A DNA stretch of 64,000 nucleotides from Cryptomeria japonica (GCF_030272615.1 NC_081410.1:286313957-286377956), one strand, 5' to 3'. Counted from the stretch's first letter, positions 22,701 through 34,850 are shown. A program made the numbers and translations. Notes: a model not told the origin generated them from the letters alone.

Positions 22701-23810
22701 TTGGTGGATGGGATTTTGTTCAAAAGAGACCTAAATGGTGTTCTTCTAAGGTGCATCCATGGGGATCAGACCAATAGGTTGCTAAAAGAATTTCATAATG
22801 GACCCTCAGGTGGCCATTTCTTAACAAGGACCACAACCATGAAAATTATAAGGGTAGACTATTATTGGCCCTACCTATCTGGTGATGCCCACAAGTGGGT
22901 TAGGAAGTACAAGGAGTGTGCATTATTTGTAGGCAAACAAAGGTTAGCAGCCCTGCCCCTTCATCCCATCTCTATGGATCAACCTTTTGCATAATGGGGG
23001 CTTAATTTGATTGGCCCTATCAATCTAGTATCAAGTGTATGCCACAACTAGATTTTAGCTACCACTGACTATTTGAAGAGGTGGACAGAGGTTGTTGCTT
23101 TGAAGGATGCAATTGAAAATTCAGCAATTCAATTCCTTGAGGGGATTACAACCAGATTTGGAGCCCCTTTCACCATTATATTAGTCAACATGACGTATTT
23201 CTGAAAAAATCATCCAATTATTATCCCCAAGGCAATGACTTGGCTAAGTCCTCCAATAAAAATCTCATTATAATCATCAAGAGGACTATTGAAGACAATC
23301 AGAGGTGATGACACCTCAAATTGGGAACAACCCTATGGGATGATAGAATCATTCCCAAAAGAGCTTTGGGCAATTCACCTTTCATGCTAGTACATGGAAG
23401 GGAAGAAAGGCTTCCCTTATCCCTTGAGTTACCATCTCTAGACCTAGCACATTAGTTGGAGTTCCTAGAGAATGATGCCTTATCAGTGAGGTATGCTAAA
23501 CTTACAGAGCTAGAAGAGGTCAGAGAGAAGGCCAAGAAGAACTTAAATATCCATCAGGGATAGGTTAAATAGTATTTTTACAAGAAATCCATTTTGATGA
23601 CCTTCCAAGTTGGATATTTTATCCTAAAATGGGATGTTGATAGAGAAAAAATAGATAGGCACTCAAAATTTGATGCCATATAGAGTGGCCCCTCCATGAT
23701 AACAAGCTACTCATGTAAGAAAACTCTTTCATCCTAGCTAGGTTAAATGGTGAAGGTCTCCCCATTGTAGTCAATGGCATACATCTCAAAGCATGTACTT
23801 AGGATATTTG
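22701..23810 (+). pseudogene. E1 integrase, broken
   Basis: The zinc-binding domain is at 22701-22994: HNGPSGGHF keeps both His, but the first Cys of the CxxC pair is Tyr (KYKECALF). The core begins WGLNLIGPI where the family has WGLDFIGPI, so the first catalytic Asp is Asn. The second catalytic site (about 23170-23190, FTIILVNM) has also lost its Asp. The C-terminal part has VHGREERLPLSLELPSL, LENDALSVRYAKL and FILKWDVDREK, typical of plant gypsy integrase tails. Multiple stops and frameshifts. Integrase joins element DNA to the genome; this copy cannot. Confidence 0.88.
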
Positions 23811-24037
23811 TAGCCCTATTTAAAATTATTGTGAATATTTGTAATTTATGTTATTATGCTTTCCATAAGTGCTCATGCAGAGGTCAGTCCCTTCAGGTTG
23901 GCCAATTTTTTGATCTTTTATGGATATAGGGAGGGTTTTCATTTTTTCTTCTCCATTCTTTGACTCATTACCAATGGATATCTGAGGTATTTGATCTTTC
24001 CCTAAGTAGGCCTAGGGCCCCCTCTGAGTCACTAAAA
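23811..24037 (+). other. E1 3' untranslated region
   Basis: No gene. I expected a polypurine tract directly before the LTR at 24038 but see none; the sequence there is CCCCCTCTGAGTCACTAAAA. Confidence 0.5.
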
Positions 24038-24431
24038 TATTGACCTTTTTCTATCAACTTAACTATAGATCCATTTAGATAAATTCAAGTAGTTTTTCAT
24101 AACCTACATGTTATATGTACCATATTGTCTTGCATAACCTTAGTGTCATGTGCATTTTATACAGATAGGAGTCTTTTTGTCTTAGCATCTTTTTAGTGGG
24201 GTCCCTTTTCTAATTTTGAGTTGACCGACCAAGGCACTCAAAGTCACTTAAAGTGACCAGCTAGAGGGTCCCTGGTCGTTAGTGGGCTGGTCTCTTTGTT
24301 TGCTCCTACTAGCTGGTGGGCGATGGTAATGTGTCAGCTACTTGGGACTCAACATGATAAAATTCCCTCTCCCACTGATTGCCGAGTTCCCCTGGTTTTT
24401 CCTTGGTGGATAGTCCCTATAGTTGACATGG
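24038..24431 (+). repeat. E1 3' LTR, first part
   Basis: Matches 118-480 of the 5' LTR. It starts TATTGACC instead of TGTTGACC, a single change in the terminal TG. It stops at the E2 insertion and continues at 43035. The last five bases, CATGG, are the left copy of the E2 target duplication. Confidence 0.9.
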
Positions 24432-24540
24432 TGTTAGCATCCCCTCAATTTTCCATTAAAATTCCAAGTTTCTCAATTGCCTTTTGGTGTTTCTTCCTTT
24501 TTTCGGTCTTTGTCTCTCTTTGCTTTGAACCTAAGTCATT

Positions 24541-24944
24541 GAACCTTTAAACAATTCAAAGGTTCAAGATTCAAAGTGCACTTTAGGTAATGTCCTTAGC
24601 AACTTTGTCTTAATTAAAAGCAAGCACATTGTTGTAATGTGTTTTGAACTTTGAACCCGTGAAAATTTTTGGTTCAAGGTTCAAAACTTTCTTTTACGTG
24701 AGTCGCAACTGTGTAATGTTATTTAACGAGCAAGTGTAAATGTGTTTAAGTCGGTATTGAATTTGAACTTTGAACCATTTTTATTTTGGTTCAATGTTTC
24801 AAAGTTCAAAGTCCTTTCACTTGTTTGTTGTGGTTATTGCTCGTTCCCGGTATTGTTTCAAGCCGCTAGTTTGAAAATTTTCTATTGTTCTCTATGAATG
24901 AACTTGAACTATTGAACTCCTTGTGAGTTGGTTCAAGGTTCAAA
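24541..24944. repeat. Cluster of four GAACC/GGTTC hairpins in E2 5' LTR
   Basis: Inverted repeats at 24541-24565, 24641-24687, 24763-24810 and 24903-24944. The second pairs GTTTTGAACTTTGAACC with GGTTCAAGGTTCAAAAC, 16 of 17 bases, around a 13-base loop. The matching region of the 3' LTR (about 38099-38500) keeps the series. Confidence 0.8.
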
Positions 24945-25458
24945 AGGTTCACTCCAAGTTGACTCTAAAGATTTTAATAATACTGGAGGTAGTGCAGTAA
25001 AAATGAATATTCCCAGCATCTAATAGTTTAAAATTCTTAATTTAGAAAGAAATCACGAGGATATATACTATTTGTGTAGAGGTGACGGGCAATTAAGAAA
25101 GTGTCAGGTTTTCAGTCATATCACTATTCCTTTACACATTTGAATGAATCATTATGAAACATGTGTAGATTTTTCTCAGTTTTTTCCCATTTGCTCAAAA
25201 AGACATGTGAATTCATAAACAAAATTGTAAAGGTCTTAGTTGTTATAACTGAATGAATCGGAGACACTGAAGGTAATTTTAGCTCCACTTTCCTAAGAGG
25301 GTTTCACAGATTCATGGTGGTAACATGTGAGTTGAGACAATTTCCCTATACTATATTTCGTTAGTTCAGAAGGTTTGTCAGTGTAGAAGAAATCTTTGGT
25401 TTGTTGGAATAGAATTCTATCATTCTTTAAGATTGTTTTCTAAAAGTATAAGGGCATT

Positions 25459-28400
25459 ATGAGGCCGATACTTTTGAAACTTTGTCAGACATCATGCTTG
25501 GTGAGCAAACTTTCAGAATTAAATGATACTTCTTTAACTCAAGCCGACCTAGGGATAGAAAGGGCCAAAAACCCTGAAGCCGGTTCAATGATGGAGAGAA
25601 TAGTAAGAAATGGTCTGGTTGAAGTTGTTGCATTTCCAATTGCTGCCCCATGCTTAGATTTGGTAATAGCATGTATGAATAGATACGATGCTGAAAAAAG
25701 GTTCCTAAGAACTAGTAGTAGTGAGTTATTAGTTGATATTAATAGAGAAATAGTAATGGCTGCGATGGGAATCCTGCACAAGGAGCCATATGAGGATTGG
25801 TCAATTGGGACCTCATATGCATTCTTCTCTGAGAAGAAAAGAGTATACAAAAGTATTATTGCAAGAAATTGGCTTTTGAAAGTTTAAAAGGGTGGGTCAC
25901 AACTACAGAAGCCCCTTACCAGGGAGCACTTCATTACAGAAGTGCAAGATATTGTGATATTATTAAACAAGCTGAAGGGGAATTCATACTCCTTTTATTG
26001 GGAGGACTGGATGTATATTTTATATTCAGGTGCTTCTACCAGGTGAAAAATATCTTGACTAGGTGCAAGTGATTGCAGAAAGACTTCATGAGGGATTAAG
26101 TAATTTTGTGGGTATGTATAGCTTTTAGATGTCTTCTTATTTATTCTACATATTATCTCGTACCAGAGATTGCCATGGACTGCATAGTGAACCATGGGTG
26201 GATGGTATGAAAGTCTATGATTACTATCCTTTACTACAACAATAGAGATATGTAGAGCATATCACCAGATGGAATGGTGTCTTTGCAGGAAGACTTGCAT
26301 TTGAATTACAAGGTGATGTTAATAAAAGGATGTCAGTTGAAGCCATATAATTAATTAGTCTATATGGCATCTTTTTCATTCAATTTCCCAGGTTTATCTA
26401 TCTTCAAGTAGGTGGTTTTGAGGGTGAACCATTCAACTTACCCAGATACACCTTTGATATCTATGTACTCAATGAAGTGAGTAGACAATTGGCTCATATT
26501 GATAAAAAGTTAGGAACAAAGGGTGAATCTGGGGTTACTTTTCCAATTGAACTTGGCTATTACATCTGTAAGTCCGGAACTAATGCTTTGAACTTAGAGT
26601 TAGGATTTAAGAAGATGAATTTGTAGTCTTATGTTGCTAGATGAAATTTTGACAACAAGGGATATTTTGTGGAGAATCTAAATGTAGATGATCATTTCTG
26701 TCATGAACCCTAGTTGGAAGATTATTGGGAAAATTGCAGTGATGAGTATGAAGTAAGGAAGAGATTATGGTCCAGATTTACTGTACATCAAGTAATTACC
26801 ATGAGAATTCCCATCAATGTGTTTGGGGCATAGGAAGAAATAGGGAAGATGTTTTAGATCCTGAATTTAATAAGAAGGTTCAAGGACAGCTGATTCTTGA
26901 GATTGACTGTAACAAAAAGGAAGATGAAAAATTCAGGCCAGGGCCTTCAATGTTATAAGGAGAACTAAAAAATGGTTAAGAGATGAGAAATTTAGAAAAG
27001 GATCATTCATGCCTTCCCATGAACTAATATTTCTTTGCATGTTGTGACTCAACTTCCTATTTCTACCTCTAACAAGATTGTTGATGTTGCAGGTGATACA
27101 AAGCCAGTTGTTGAAGAAATTCAACCCAAAAGATCAAAAAGGTCCCTGTTGAGTTCTTTAGGAGCCTGAGTGACTCATTCAAGAAGCAAAAAGAAGAGAA
27201 GAGAGCCAACATTGAGCCAAATTGTTGTAGACCTAGATCCAAGTGAGGAAGTTGAAGTGATAATGGATTAGGAGGAATTGAGTAACCCTTGAGTACAAGA
27301 TGTGGATACAGGTAAAGAACCAGAAGGTGAGATGAATCTAATGAACACCCTAACTATTGTTGATTCCTTGAGTGTTTAGACAACTCCTTCATCCAAAGAA
27401 GCTTCAAGCACTCCACGATGGTTAGGGGCTTCCATAGGGAAGAAATGCAGTGTTGTCCCAATCATAATCCCCATGGAAGATATGGTAAGCAAGTACCTTA
27501 GAAAAGTGTCTAAGTCAAATAAACTTAAAACATAGACAATGGTGGAGGTAGACAAGGCTACAGGTCATTAGACAGCTAAAATAGCTAAACCTATCCCAGG
27601 CAGAGATTCAGAGAAAGCTACTGAAGATGACTTCACTGTGGAGAAAATTAACTTGGGATTTGTTTCACAGGCAGTTGATGTCAAGCATTTGGAATCCTCC
27701 ACAAAGAAGATTATTTCAAGATCTTGGAAAGATGAAAAGGATAAAGAGGAGTTGAAACAGATCATCACCCAAATGGCTAAGTACATTAATGTCATAAACC
27801 ATCCAAGTCTTCAACCCCTATCACAAATGACACTATCCTTTGATCCCAAATCTTTGGTGAACCAAAAGATGTTAGATCAGGTTCAGAGGAACAGAATGGT
27901 GGAAGAGATGTTTGATGAATGGCTTGATCTCATAATATAGTAGGGTTTAGATTATATTGTCAATTTGGTAAAAGTGTATGAAGATGCTATAACTATAAGT
28001 AAGGAGTTAGAATTAGAAGTTGTCACCTAGGAAAAGGAAAGGACTAAATGGGTGGCTTGCGCAAATGAATGATATGCAGAAATTCGATGTAATGAAGTTC
28101 TTAACTAAGAAACCTATGGAGAGTTTGGATGACAATGTGCTTTATGTGTCGAGGAAAAATGTAGAGTGGAAAAATTCAATCATCAAACAAGGCCATGAAG
28201 AATCTACAATGTTTCTTAAAGGGTTGACACATCTGATTGACACAATGCAAAAAGATCTTAAGGGTATTGATATTCAACTCATGAAGGAAGATGCTCAAAC
28301 AATTGAAGCTATTGCAGACATGGAGAAGATCTTGAAGGAAAGAATATAGTTCATCAGGGAAACAAATTCCTTGACTACAGATGATTTATCAAAGATGGCT

Positions 28401-28600
28401 AGACAAGAGTCAATGCTCATAGTTTGCTCTGATCATATGGAGGCGCATAAAGCTAGGGTGTTGCAAGTAAACATGGATAAGGAGGTATGGGAGCAACGCA
28501 TCTTACAAATTTGACTCTTGTATTTTCAAGTCCTCTTGAATTTATCAATAGCACATCTGGAGTGGCGTAACATGCACATTTCCACAAAATCAAGCTAAAC
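25459..28600 (+). pseudogene. Long unknown protein gene inside the E2 5' LTR
   Basis: Pieces at 25459-25887, 25869-26072, 26767-26958, 27638-27940 and 28020-28349 line up with the better-kept copy in the 3' LTR. The start, MRPILLKL, has the same ATG as the 3' copy. The N-terminal part has FPIAAPCLDLVIACMNRY, SSELLVDINREIVMAAMGIL and HKEPYEDWSIGTSYAF. The middle is acidic with VVDLDPSEEVEV-like text. The C-terminal third is helical (MKFLTKKPMESLDDNVLYVS, LIDTMQKDLKGIDIQLMKED). Frameshifts and stops break it in several places. No gag, pol or env motif. I do not recognise the family. Confidence 0.75.
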
Positions 28601-29459
28601 TAGAAGCCTCATCTTCCATAATGGAGTCCTGATCAGCTAATGGATGAGCTATCAACCAATCTACAACTATTGTTTATTTAGTTTCATTTGTTTTCAAGTA
28701 AACAATTTCTTTAACTCTAGGTTAGAGTTAAAAGTTTTAGTTATGATGTAACAAACTATAGGCTTGGGGGCCATTTATGTAAGTAAGTTTAAGTGAGGGT
28801 CCAAAAACCTATGATTTGGAGGAACATATTGGTTTTTCTTTGAAATTCTCAAAACTGATATTTCTGGTGTTTGAATGAAATGTTATAATATGCAATCTTA
28901 AAATATGTTTATTTGAAGAATTGGCAAGTTCAGTTGGGATATTTGCTAATGTGCAAAAGTATCATTTCATTACCAGTTAATTTTGTGTTTCTGAATTCAT
29001 TGATTTCATTTCTTATAAGGAAATTCATTATTTTTTAAGTGGTACTGATCCCCCTTGTCCTGTGAGGCATGAGTGAGAATCGATCAACATTTATACTACT
29101 TTGAGTTTACTTTGTTTTAGGTTTATGGAATGAACATGTGTGGAAGTAGAAGTTTGTGAGCTCTACATTTGAAATAGATATTCAATAATATTCTCTTCAA
29201 TCTTCATAGCATTCTTTTGTGTTGATGAATAAATGCAAAATCCTTGCGCTTTCTAGTGAAAAGTGTATTCATTTTTAAATTTTCTGCATAAAAATTCATT
29301 GTAAATCTCACAAGGAGCTGCCCTCTAATGTAGAGGATGAGCATTAAATCAGTTCACCCAACTGTTGGTCCATTTGTTTTCCTTTCATAAAGGGGTGTGC
29401 AAGAGTCATATTGTAATTTAAATATAATTTAAAGAAATGGGAAAATCTGTTAACCAATA
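28601..29459 (+). other. E2 5' LTR tail, non-coding
   Basis: No gene. Probable promoter and terminator end of the LTR (TTATAAGG at 29014-29021). Matches 42165-43034. Confidence 0.5.
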
Positions 29460-29465
29460 GATTTT

Positions 29466-29483
29466 TGGCGACTCTGCCAGGGA
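29466..29483 (+). other. E2 primer binding site
   Basis: TGGCGACTCTGCCAGGGA follows the 5' LTR. From memory of the Tat/Ogre literature, this resembles the site complementary to a tRNA-Arg 3' end. The E3 copy at about 63131 is a degraded version. Confidence 0.7.
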
Positions 29484-29764
29484 ATTGAATAACAAGACTA
29501 GTTGCCTAGTTATAAGGTATCAAGAATTGGATTGCCAACTTTTAAGAATATTTTTGGGTGCCATCAAAGTTTTGCATTATAGATAGACTGGAGTCGAGAA
29601 GATATACTAGGTCTCAAAGGTGGGAGGGGATAGTTGATTTTGTTTTTCAAGAATTGCGGAACCTAGATTTTCAGCCCACCTATTCACCTCAGAGACGAGA
29701 AAGAAGTAGACCTCCTTCTTTGTCTCCTTCACTTCATGTATCCTCGGTTTGTTAGGCTCTAACC

Positions 29765-31180
29765 TTGCATGGTTTTGCTTTACCCAGCATAATCAACCTG
29801 ACTCCTCTCAATATCATCCTTCCAATGGCAGTAAATAATCCTTGGGGATCTGCAGTAGGTCCATTAAACTTGGGTTTAAATATGAATCCCCTACCCAAAG
29901 GAGCAAGAGATCACATGCCAAAATTTAGTGGTGATGGTAAGACCACAGTTGATGAACACTTGAATGCATTCAATGTTGCTTGCGGTATAATAGTTGTTCA
30001 ACATGAAGATGTTGCAGTGAGGCTATTTGTACAAACACTAACTGGAACAACTACAGATTGGTTCTATCACCTGCCAAATAGTGCAATAATAGATTGACAG
30101 GGCTTAAAAACAAGATTTGAGGAAAGGTTCAAAGTAGTAGAGGATGAACACTCTCTTGGCTCAATTAGCTGAGTTAAAAAAGAGATTCTGGAATCCATGA
30201 GGGACTTTGTAGCAAAATTTGATAAGATTGTACATAAAATTCATGTCAATCAGAAACTCTCGGATGACAATCTAAATTTTTTTTTTATAAATTTCATGCC
30301 TTCAAAGATAGGTTTCCTGATCTGTAGGCAAATAGTTGCAACCCTAAGTGATGTCAAAATACTTGTGGTTGAGTTGGAGGATGATTTGATCACTATAGGG
30401 AAATGGAAGAGGGAAGTACAGATACCCAATGCTCAACCTTCTACTTCCTTAGACCTTGTAATTGAGAGACTGATGAATGGTGTAATAACTCTTAAAAAAT
30501 AGTTACCTAAAGCCAGTACATCTTACTCATCCCCTTATCAAGACATATCTAGAAGGTATACAAATCAGTCTTTGGGGATTGGAAACAAATCTCTACAATT
30601 ACCCCCTACCCAACAAAGATTGGTGATTGTAGCTCCAACACCAAAAAGGAGTATGTGTGTTTTTCATCTTACAGATGAACATGATGGCAATTCTTGTCCT
30701 GAAATGGTGTGTTATGCACAGCTGATTAATTTAAAAGATATTTCAAATGAATTGAGTGAAGAATCTCTTAAGCAACCTGGCGACTCTGAAATCCACTTCC
30801 TAGAGTATGAGTCAGATTCAGAAAGAGGAGGTGACATTTTGGTTACTTTAGAGGATCCTTCATGTGTTGTGCTCACAAGAAATCAACAGAATGTAAAACC
30901 TTAGGGCATCTATTCATCCTCTGCTGTGAATTTTAAAGGTAAGGAAATTATTTCCATCTTTCATAACAATGATCATAAGCCTCAAGAACCTCAGTTGGAA
31001 AAATTTGTAGAAAAAGAAAGTTCATTTGAAATTGTAGAGTTTTGTAAATCCTCCTAGATCCAAATTACACCAGCTGAGTATCTTCAATTAAATCCCAAAG
31101 AATTGGATAAACTTGTTTAGTTTGTAAAAGAAAATAATGTATTACAAGCTAATGGAATACAACAGTCAATAAATGCTACA
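29765..31180 (+). pseudogene. gag: E2 gag, with a CHHC-type knuckle, one frame
   Basis: Pieces 29765-30097, 30197-30502 and 30572-30904 are all in one frame, which runs on into the protease. Capsid pattern: MPKFSGDGKTTVDEHLNAF, HEDVAVRLFVQTLTGTTTDW, FYHLP. A nucleocapsid-like site reads CVFHLTDEHDGNSC, that is CX2HX4HX4C, with His in the place of the second Cys of a normal CCHC knuckle. Stops only (for example after NSAIID and LKK), no frameshift. Start probably further upstream, near 29558. Confidence 0.82.
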
Positions 31181-31720
31181 TTGTCTTCCCAAAGTGATGT
31201 GTCAGCTTACCATGTTGCTCATGAAATGACCCCTGAAATAAATTCCCTCCAAAGAGATGATACTTTGTATGGTCTCGAGTCAAAACCTAAGCCTTTTTAC
31301 ATATCATTGTTCATAAATGGTCATAAGTTAAACAAATATATTATAGACTCAGGTGCATCAGATAATAACATGCCATTTGCAATAGCCAAAGTGTTGGGGT
31401 TATCCTTGACAAAAACCTTTGGCAGATGTTATTCAATGGACTCCTAACAAATACCTCTATTAGGATAGATAAAAGATGCTCAAGTAGCCCTTTTTGCTCA
31501 CCTGAATAAAAGAATCAAGCTAGCTATTCTAATAGCTAATATTCCTACTAGCTATGGCATGTTGTTAAGTCATACATTCTATAGAGACTTAAGAGGTAAG
31601 ATAAAGATGGATTGGTCTCAAGCCACTATTCCTATAGGAAAGTAATGAGTTATTTTGTAGCCTAAACCTAAATCTAAGTTCACCATGTTTTTGTCTGATG
31701 ACCCAAAGGCTCAAATTTTG
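31181..31720 (+). pseudogene. E2 aspartic protease
   Basis: FYISLFINGHKLNKYIIDSG then ASDNNMP: the retropepsin active site Asp-Ser-Gly-Ala is intact. Followed by AKVLGLSLTKTF and, after stops, GMLLSHTFYRDLRGKIKMDW. Same frame as gag, as expected of a gag-protease polyprotein. Confidence 0.8.
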
Positions 31721-31739
31721 TATCATGAATTCCAATTCA

Positions 31740-32230
31740 GAAATTACATGATTTATCTGATAATGAAGTAGCAGGAAGTGTGTTATAATTTGAGGCAGAA
31801 GAAAATTTATGGCTGATGGAGTTTGATTGGAGTGTGAGTTTCAATAACACAAACAATACGGCCAAGTGTGAAGCCTTGTTATTGTGTTTCGCTGAAATAA
31901 AGAAATTGGGAGTAAAGCTTCTTTGAGTCAAGGGAGATGTAGAGTTGATTGTGAAATAGGTAAGAGGATTTTTCAATGTAAAAAATGAAAGATTAAAACA
32001 CTACCGTAATTGAGTCTAGGATGAAATTGAAGATTTTGATGCATTTTCTATTGAAGCTATTCCAAGAGAATAGAACTCTAAATCAGACTCTTTAGTCGTA
32101 TCAACTTCCTTATTGATTCCTCATCCTGAGTTTGTTGATGATATTTATCAAGTGGAATTAATATATTAGCCTAGTGTCCCTGATAACTCAGAGTTTTGGC
32201 AAGTGTTTGAAAATGACAAACAAATTAACA
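31740..32230 (+). pseudogene. E2 additional RNase H-like domain, internally deleted, before RT
   Basis: In one frame: LWLMEFDWSVSFNNTNNTAKCEALLLCFAEIKK (split here over two motifs: FD with first Asp, NNTA with the Glu replaced), VKGDVELIVK, VKNERLKHYRN, DEIEDFDAFSIEAIPRE and SKSDSLVVS. The strands between FDxS and NNTA are missing, a deletion of about 25 residues compared with the E1 copy. Several stop codons. As in E1 it lies between protease and RT. Confidence 0.72.
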
Positions 32231-32579
32231 ATTTCATGCAGTGTGTTGAAACATTCGCTACTACACATTTTGAAGGGTCGGATGTAGAATGTAAACAGTT
32301 TTCACCAAAATAGGCCAAGGAGTTGTGTGATGGGGTTATGCAATTAAAAGGGAATAATATTCCTAAAGGGTTGGTTTCTTTAGAAAGTCTCTTTTATCGC
32401 CATGATGCTTCGAAGAAAAGAAAAGATAAATAGATTCCTGCAGTTCAAGATGTCGGAGATTATGAAAGAATTAACATTGGCATTGAGAATGATCCTAAAT
32501 ATATAAATCTAGGAAAATATTGCATGCTTGTGGAGAAGGAGAGGTTCACTAGTCTCCTACTGGAATTCAAAGATGTTTT
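32231..32579 (+). pseudogene. E2 pol linker before RT
   Basis: Reads DNSEFWQVFENDKQINNFMQ before this stretch, then IPKGLVSLESLF and DPKYINLGKYC, ending LLEFKDVF at the solo LTR junction. After the solo LTR the frame resumes with SWCYDD. This equals the KLPKGLITLEGIF linker of E1. Confidence 0.7.
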
Positions 32580-33639
32580 TGTTAGGTCCCAGAGACAACT
32601 GAGAGGGGGGGGTGAATCAGTTGTCAAATAAATTCAAACCAAAAAAAACAATTAACCAACTTGATGCTTAATACCGGTAAACCAGTTAAATATGTCGGTA
32701 GACAGTGTTAACATTAAATTGCTATACCGGTAAAGATTAATGCATGAAACATAAACATAAAGTCATCCACAACACATAACACCAATATTTGTACGTGGAA
32801 ACCCTGTAAGGGGAAAAACCACGGTGGGAAACCTTACCCACAATCAGATGATACTACTGCAGATAGTAAGTGTACATAAATGGGGTCTGCACATGCAGAA
32901 AGGCCAATAGCCTAGAGCTCACTACTCAATCACAAAATGGGAGTCACACTGACAACAGTTGCATGGTTAAATCCAATAAGAATGTACTGCACAAAATAGC
33001 ATCTTCATATGCTGGATTCAGTACCGGTGTAATGCTGATATGCTTATACAAAAACCTAGCTTCACCTTCAAATGATGTCTTTTTGTATACCTCTGCTTAA
33101 TCTCACATATATCTTCACCCAATTCTTTTCTGCATTCCACACTTGATCTTACAAATAAGATCTTACATTTATACCATAACCTAAGACCAATTTTAGTAGG
33201 TTGGCTCTACAAGATATTACAATAAACATTTTACATACAATATAATATCCGATGTAATAACTGATTAAACATGTCAGCTTAATGCATTTACATCAATAAT
33301 AAATCATTTCCATAGCGTGCCAAGCTGATCTAGAAAAGATAAACCTATTGATGTAACCCTAGATAACCCTGGACCTATTTGCCGATAAAAGCAAATATGC
33401 AAATATGAATATACCAATGATCAATTATTCAAAACAAAGTGTCCACACGATGTCTTCGACATTATTAAGTGTCTTCCATATTATTCTTGGTACCAGTGAA
33501 CATTATATCCTACTGGTGAACCATATACCAGTAATTGTGCAATAGTTACTTGCTTATCGGTGAATGTTGTTGGATCTCCAAAGTGCTTGTTTTCAGTAGG
33601 TGTTGACATCAATGACAAAACCATACCAAAATACCAACA
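32580..33639 (-). mobile_element. Solo LTR, reverse strand, at the E2 RT start
   Basis: Plus-strand left end TGTTAGGTCCC, right end ATACCAACA. On the minus strand it starts TGTTGGTATTTTGG with GTCATTGATGTCAAC soon after, and ends with GATTCACCCCCCCCTCTCAG-like text, so it belongs to the copia-like group seen at 9751, 35217, L1m and L2p. Flanks GTTTT (32575-32579) and ATTTT (33640-33644) match at 4 of 5. Joining the flanks restores the RT lead-in DVF-SW-YDD. No internal region. Confidence 0.85.
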
Positions 33640-34850
33640 ATTTTTTCTTGGTGTTATGATGACTTAAAGAACTTCAGGGAGAAAAAATTTTAGCATCACA
33701 TTCCTCTGAAGCCTGGAGTAAGTCCTTTTCAACAAAATCTTAGAAATTTCAATCCTAAAGTAGCTGAAGCCATATTTCAAGAAGTAGACAAAATGATGAA
33801 GGCTAGGATTATATACCCCATTCACCATTCTACATGGATAGCTAACATTGTTCCTATCCAAAAGAAAAATGGAGAAATAAGAATTTGTGTAGATTTTAGA
33901 AACCTGAATCAAACCAGTCTAAAATATAACTACCCATTACCTGCTATGGATCATATTTTGCAAACGGTTTCAGGTTCAGAAATGATGTCTATTCTTGATG
34001 GCTTTTCTGGTTATAATTAGATCAGTGTTCATAAAACTTCTTTCATCACTCCCTGGGGTACTTTTGCTTATAACAAAATGTCATTTGGTCTGATTAAAGA
34101 AGGGTGACCTTTCAGCGGGCTATGGACCTATCCTTTGGTCATTTGAAAGATAAGATAATTGTTGTATATCTTAATGATTTAACCATCTTTTCAAAGAGAA
34201 GAAAGCATCACCCGAGAGACTTGAGGCAAGTGTTACAAAGGTGCCATGAACATGGAGTGTCCTTAAATCCAAAGAAGTTGGTATTCGGGGTGACAAAAGG
34301 TAAATTGCTTGGTCACATTATCTCTAAAGAAGGATTAAGAGTGGATCCTAAAAGGGTAAAGGCAATTCAGCAGTTAAGTCTACCATCAAATAGAAATACA
34401 ATCAGATCTTTCTTTAGACAAGTAAATTTTCTAAGGAGATTCATCCTGGATTTTGCAGAAACCACTAGGTATATTATAAACTTGATGAGTGAAAAGAAAG
34501 CATTTAAATGGAATGAAGAAGGAAAGAAAGCATTTGAATCAATAAAGGAGGCCATTGCTCATGCACCTGTTTTGGTCAATCCAGACTTTAAAAAGGATTT
34601 TATTATCTATTGCTATGCTTCAGAACATATTATGTTAGGAATCTTGTTGCAAAAGAATGAAGACAATGAAGAAGTCCCAATATCTTTCATGAGTGTTCCC
34701 CTAAAGAAACATGAATTAAAATATTCCCTGATGGAAAAACAAGCATATGCAGTTGTAAAAGCCGTAAAACAATTTAGATATTATATTCTTCATTCTCATG
34801 CAATTGTTTATGTGCTGCACTCTACAGTTAAGAGCATTTTAATACAATAG
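33640..34850 (+). pseudogene. E2 reverse transcriptase and RNase H, catalytically dead
   Basis: RT blocks: STWIANIVPIQKKNGEIR, CVDFRNLNQTSLKYNYPLP, MMSILDGFSGYN, ITPWGTFAYNKMSFGL, then after a frameshift near 34100 TFQRAMDLSFGHL and VVYLNDLTIFSKR. The catalytic pair is YLND instead of YxDD. Thumb: KGKLLGHIISKEGLRVDPKR and FFRQVNFLRRFI. RNase H: FIIYCYASEHIMLGILLQK, where the first Asp of the usual YTDAS is Tyr, so that active site is also lost. Ends at a stop at 34848-34850. Confidence 0.92.

Larger units (their letters stand above)
24432..29459 (+). repeat. E2 5' LTR, about 5.03 kb
   Basis: Aligns end to end with 38009-43034, with nearly equal length (5,028 and 5,026 bp). It has three zones: a start with four TTGAACC/GGTTCAA inverted repeats (24521-24960), a coding zone (25459 to about 28600), and a non-coding tail. 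A TATA-like TTATAAGG near 29014 is conserved at about 42585. Confidence 0.93.

Noticed and set aside
24541-24944. CRISPR-like spaced repeats
   Set aside because: The repeats are inverted, unequal in spacing and inside a plant LTR.
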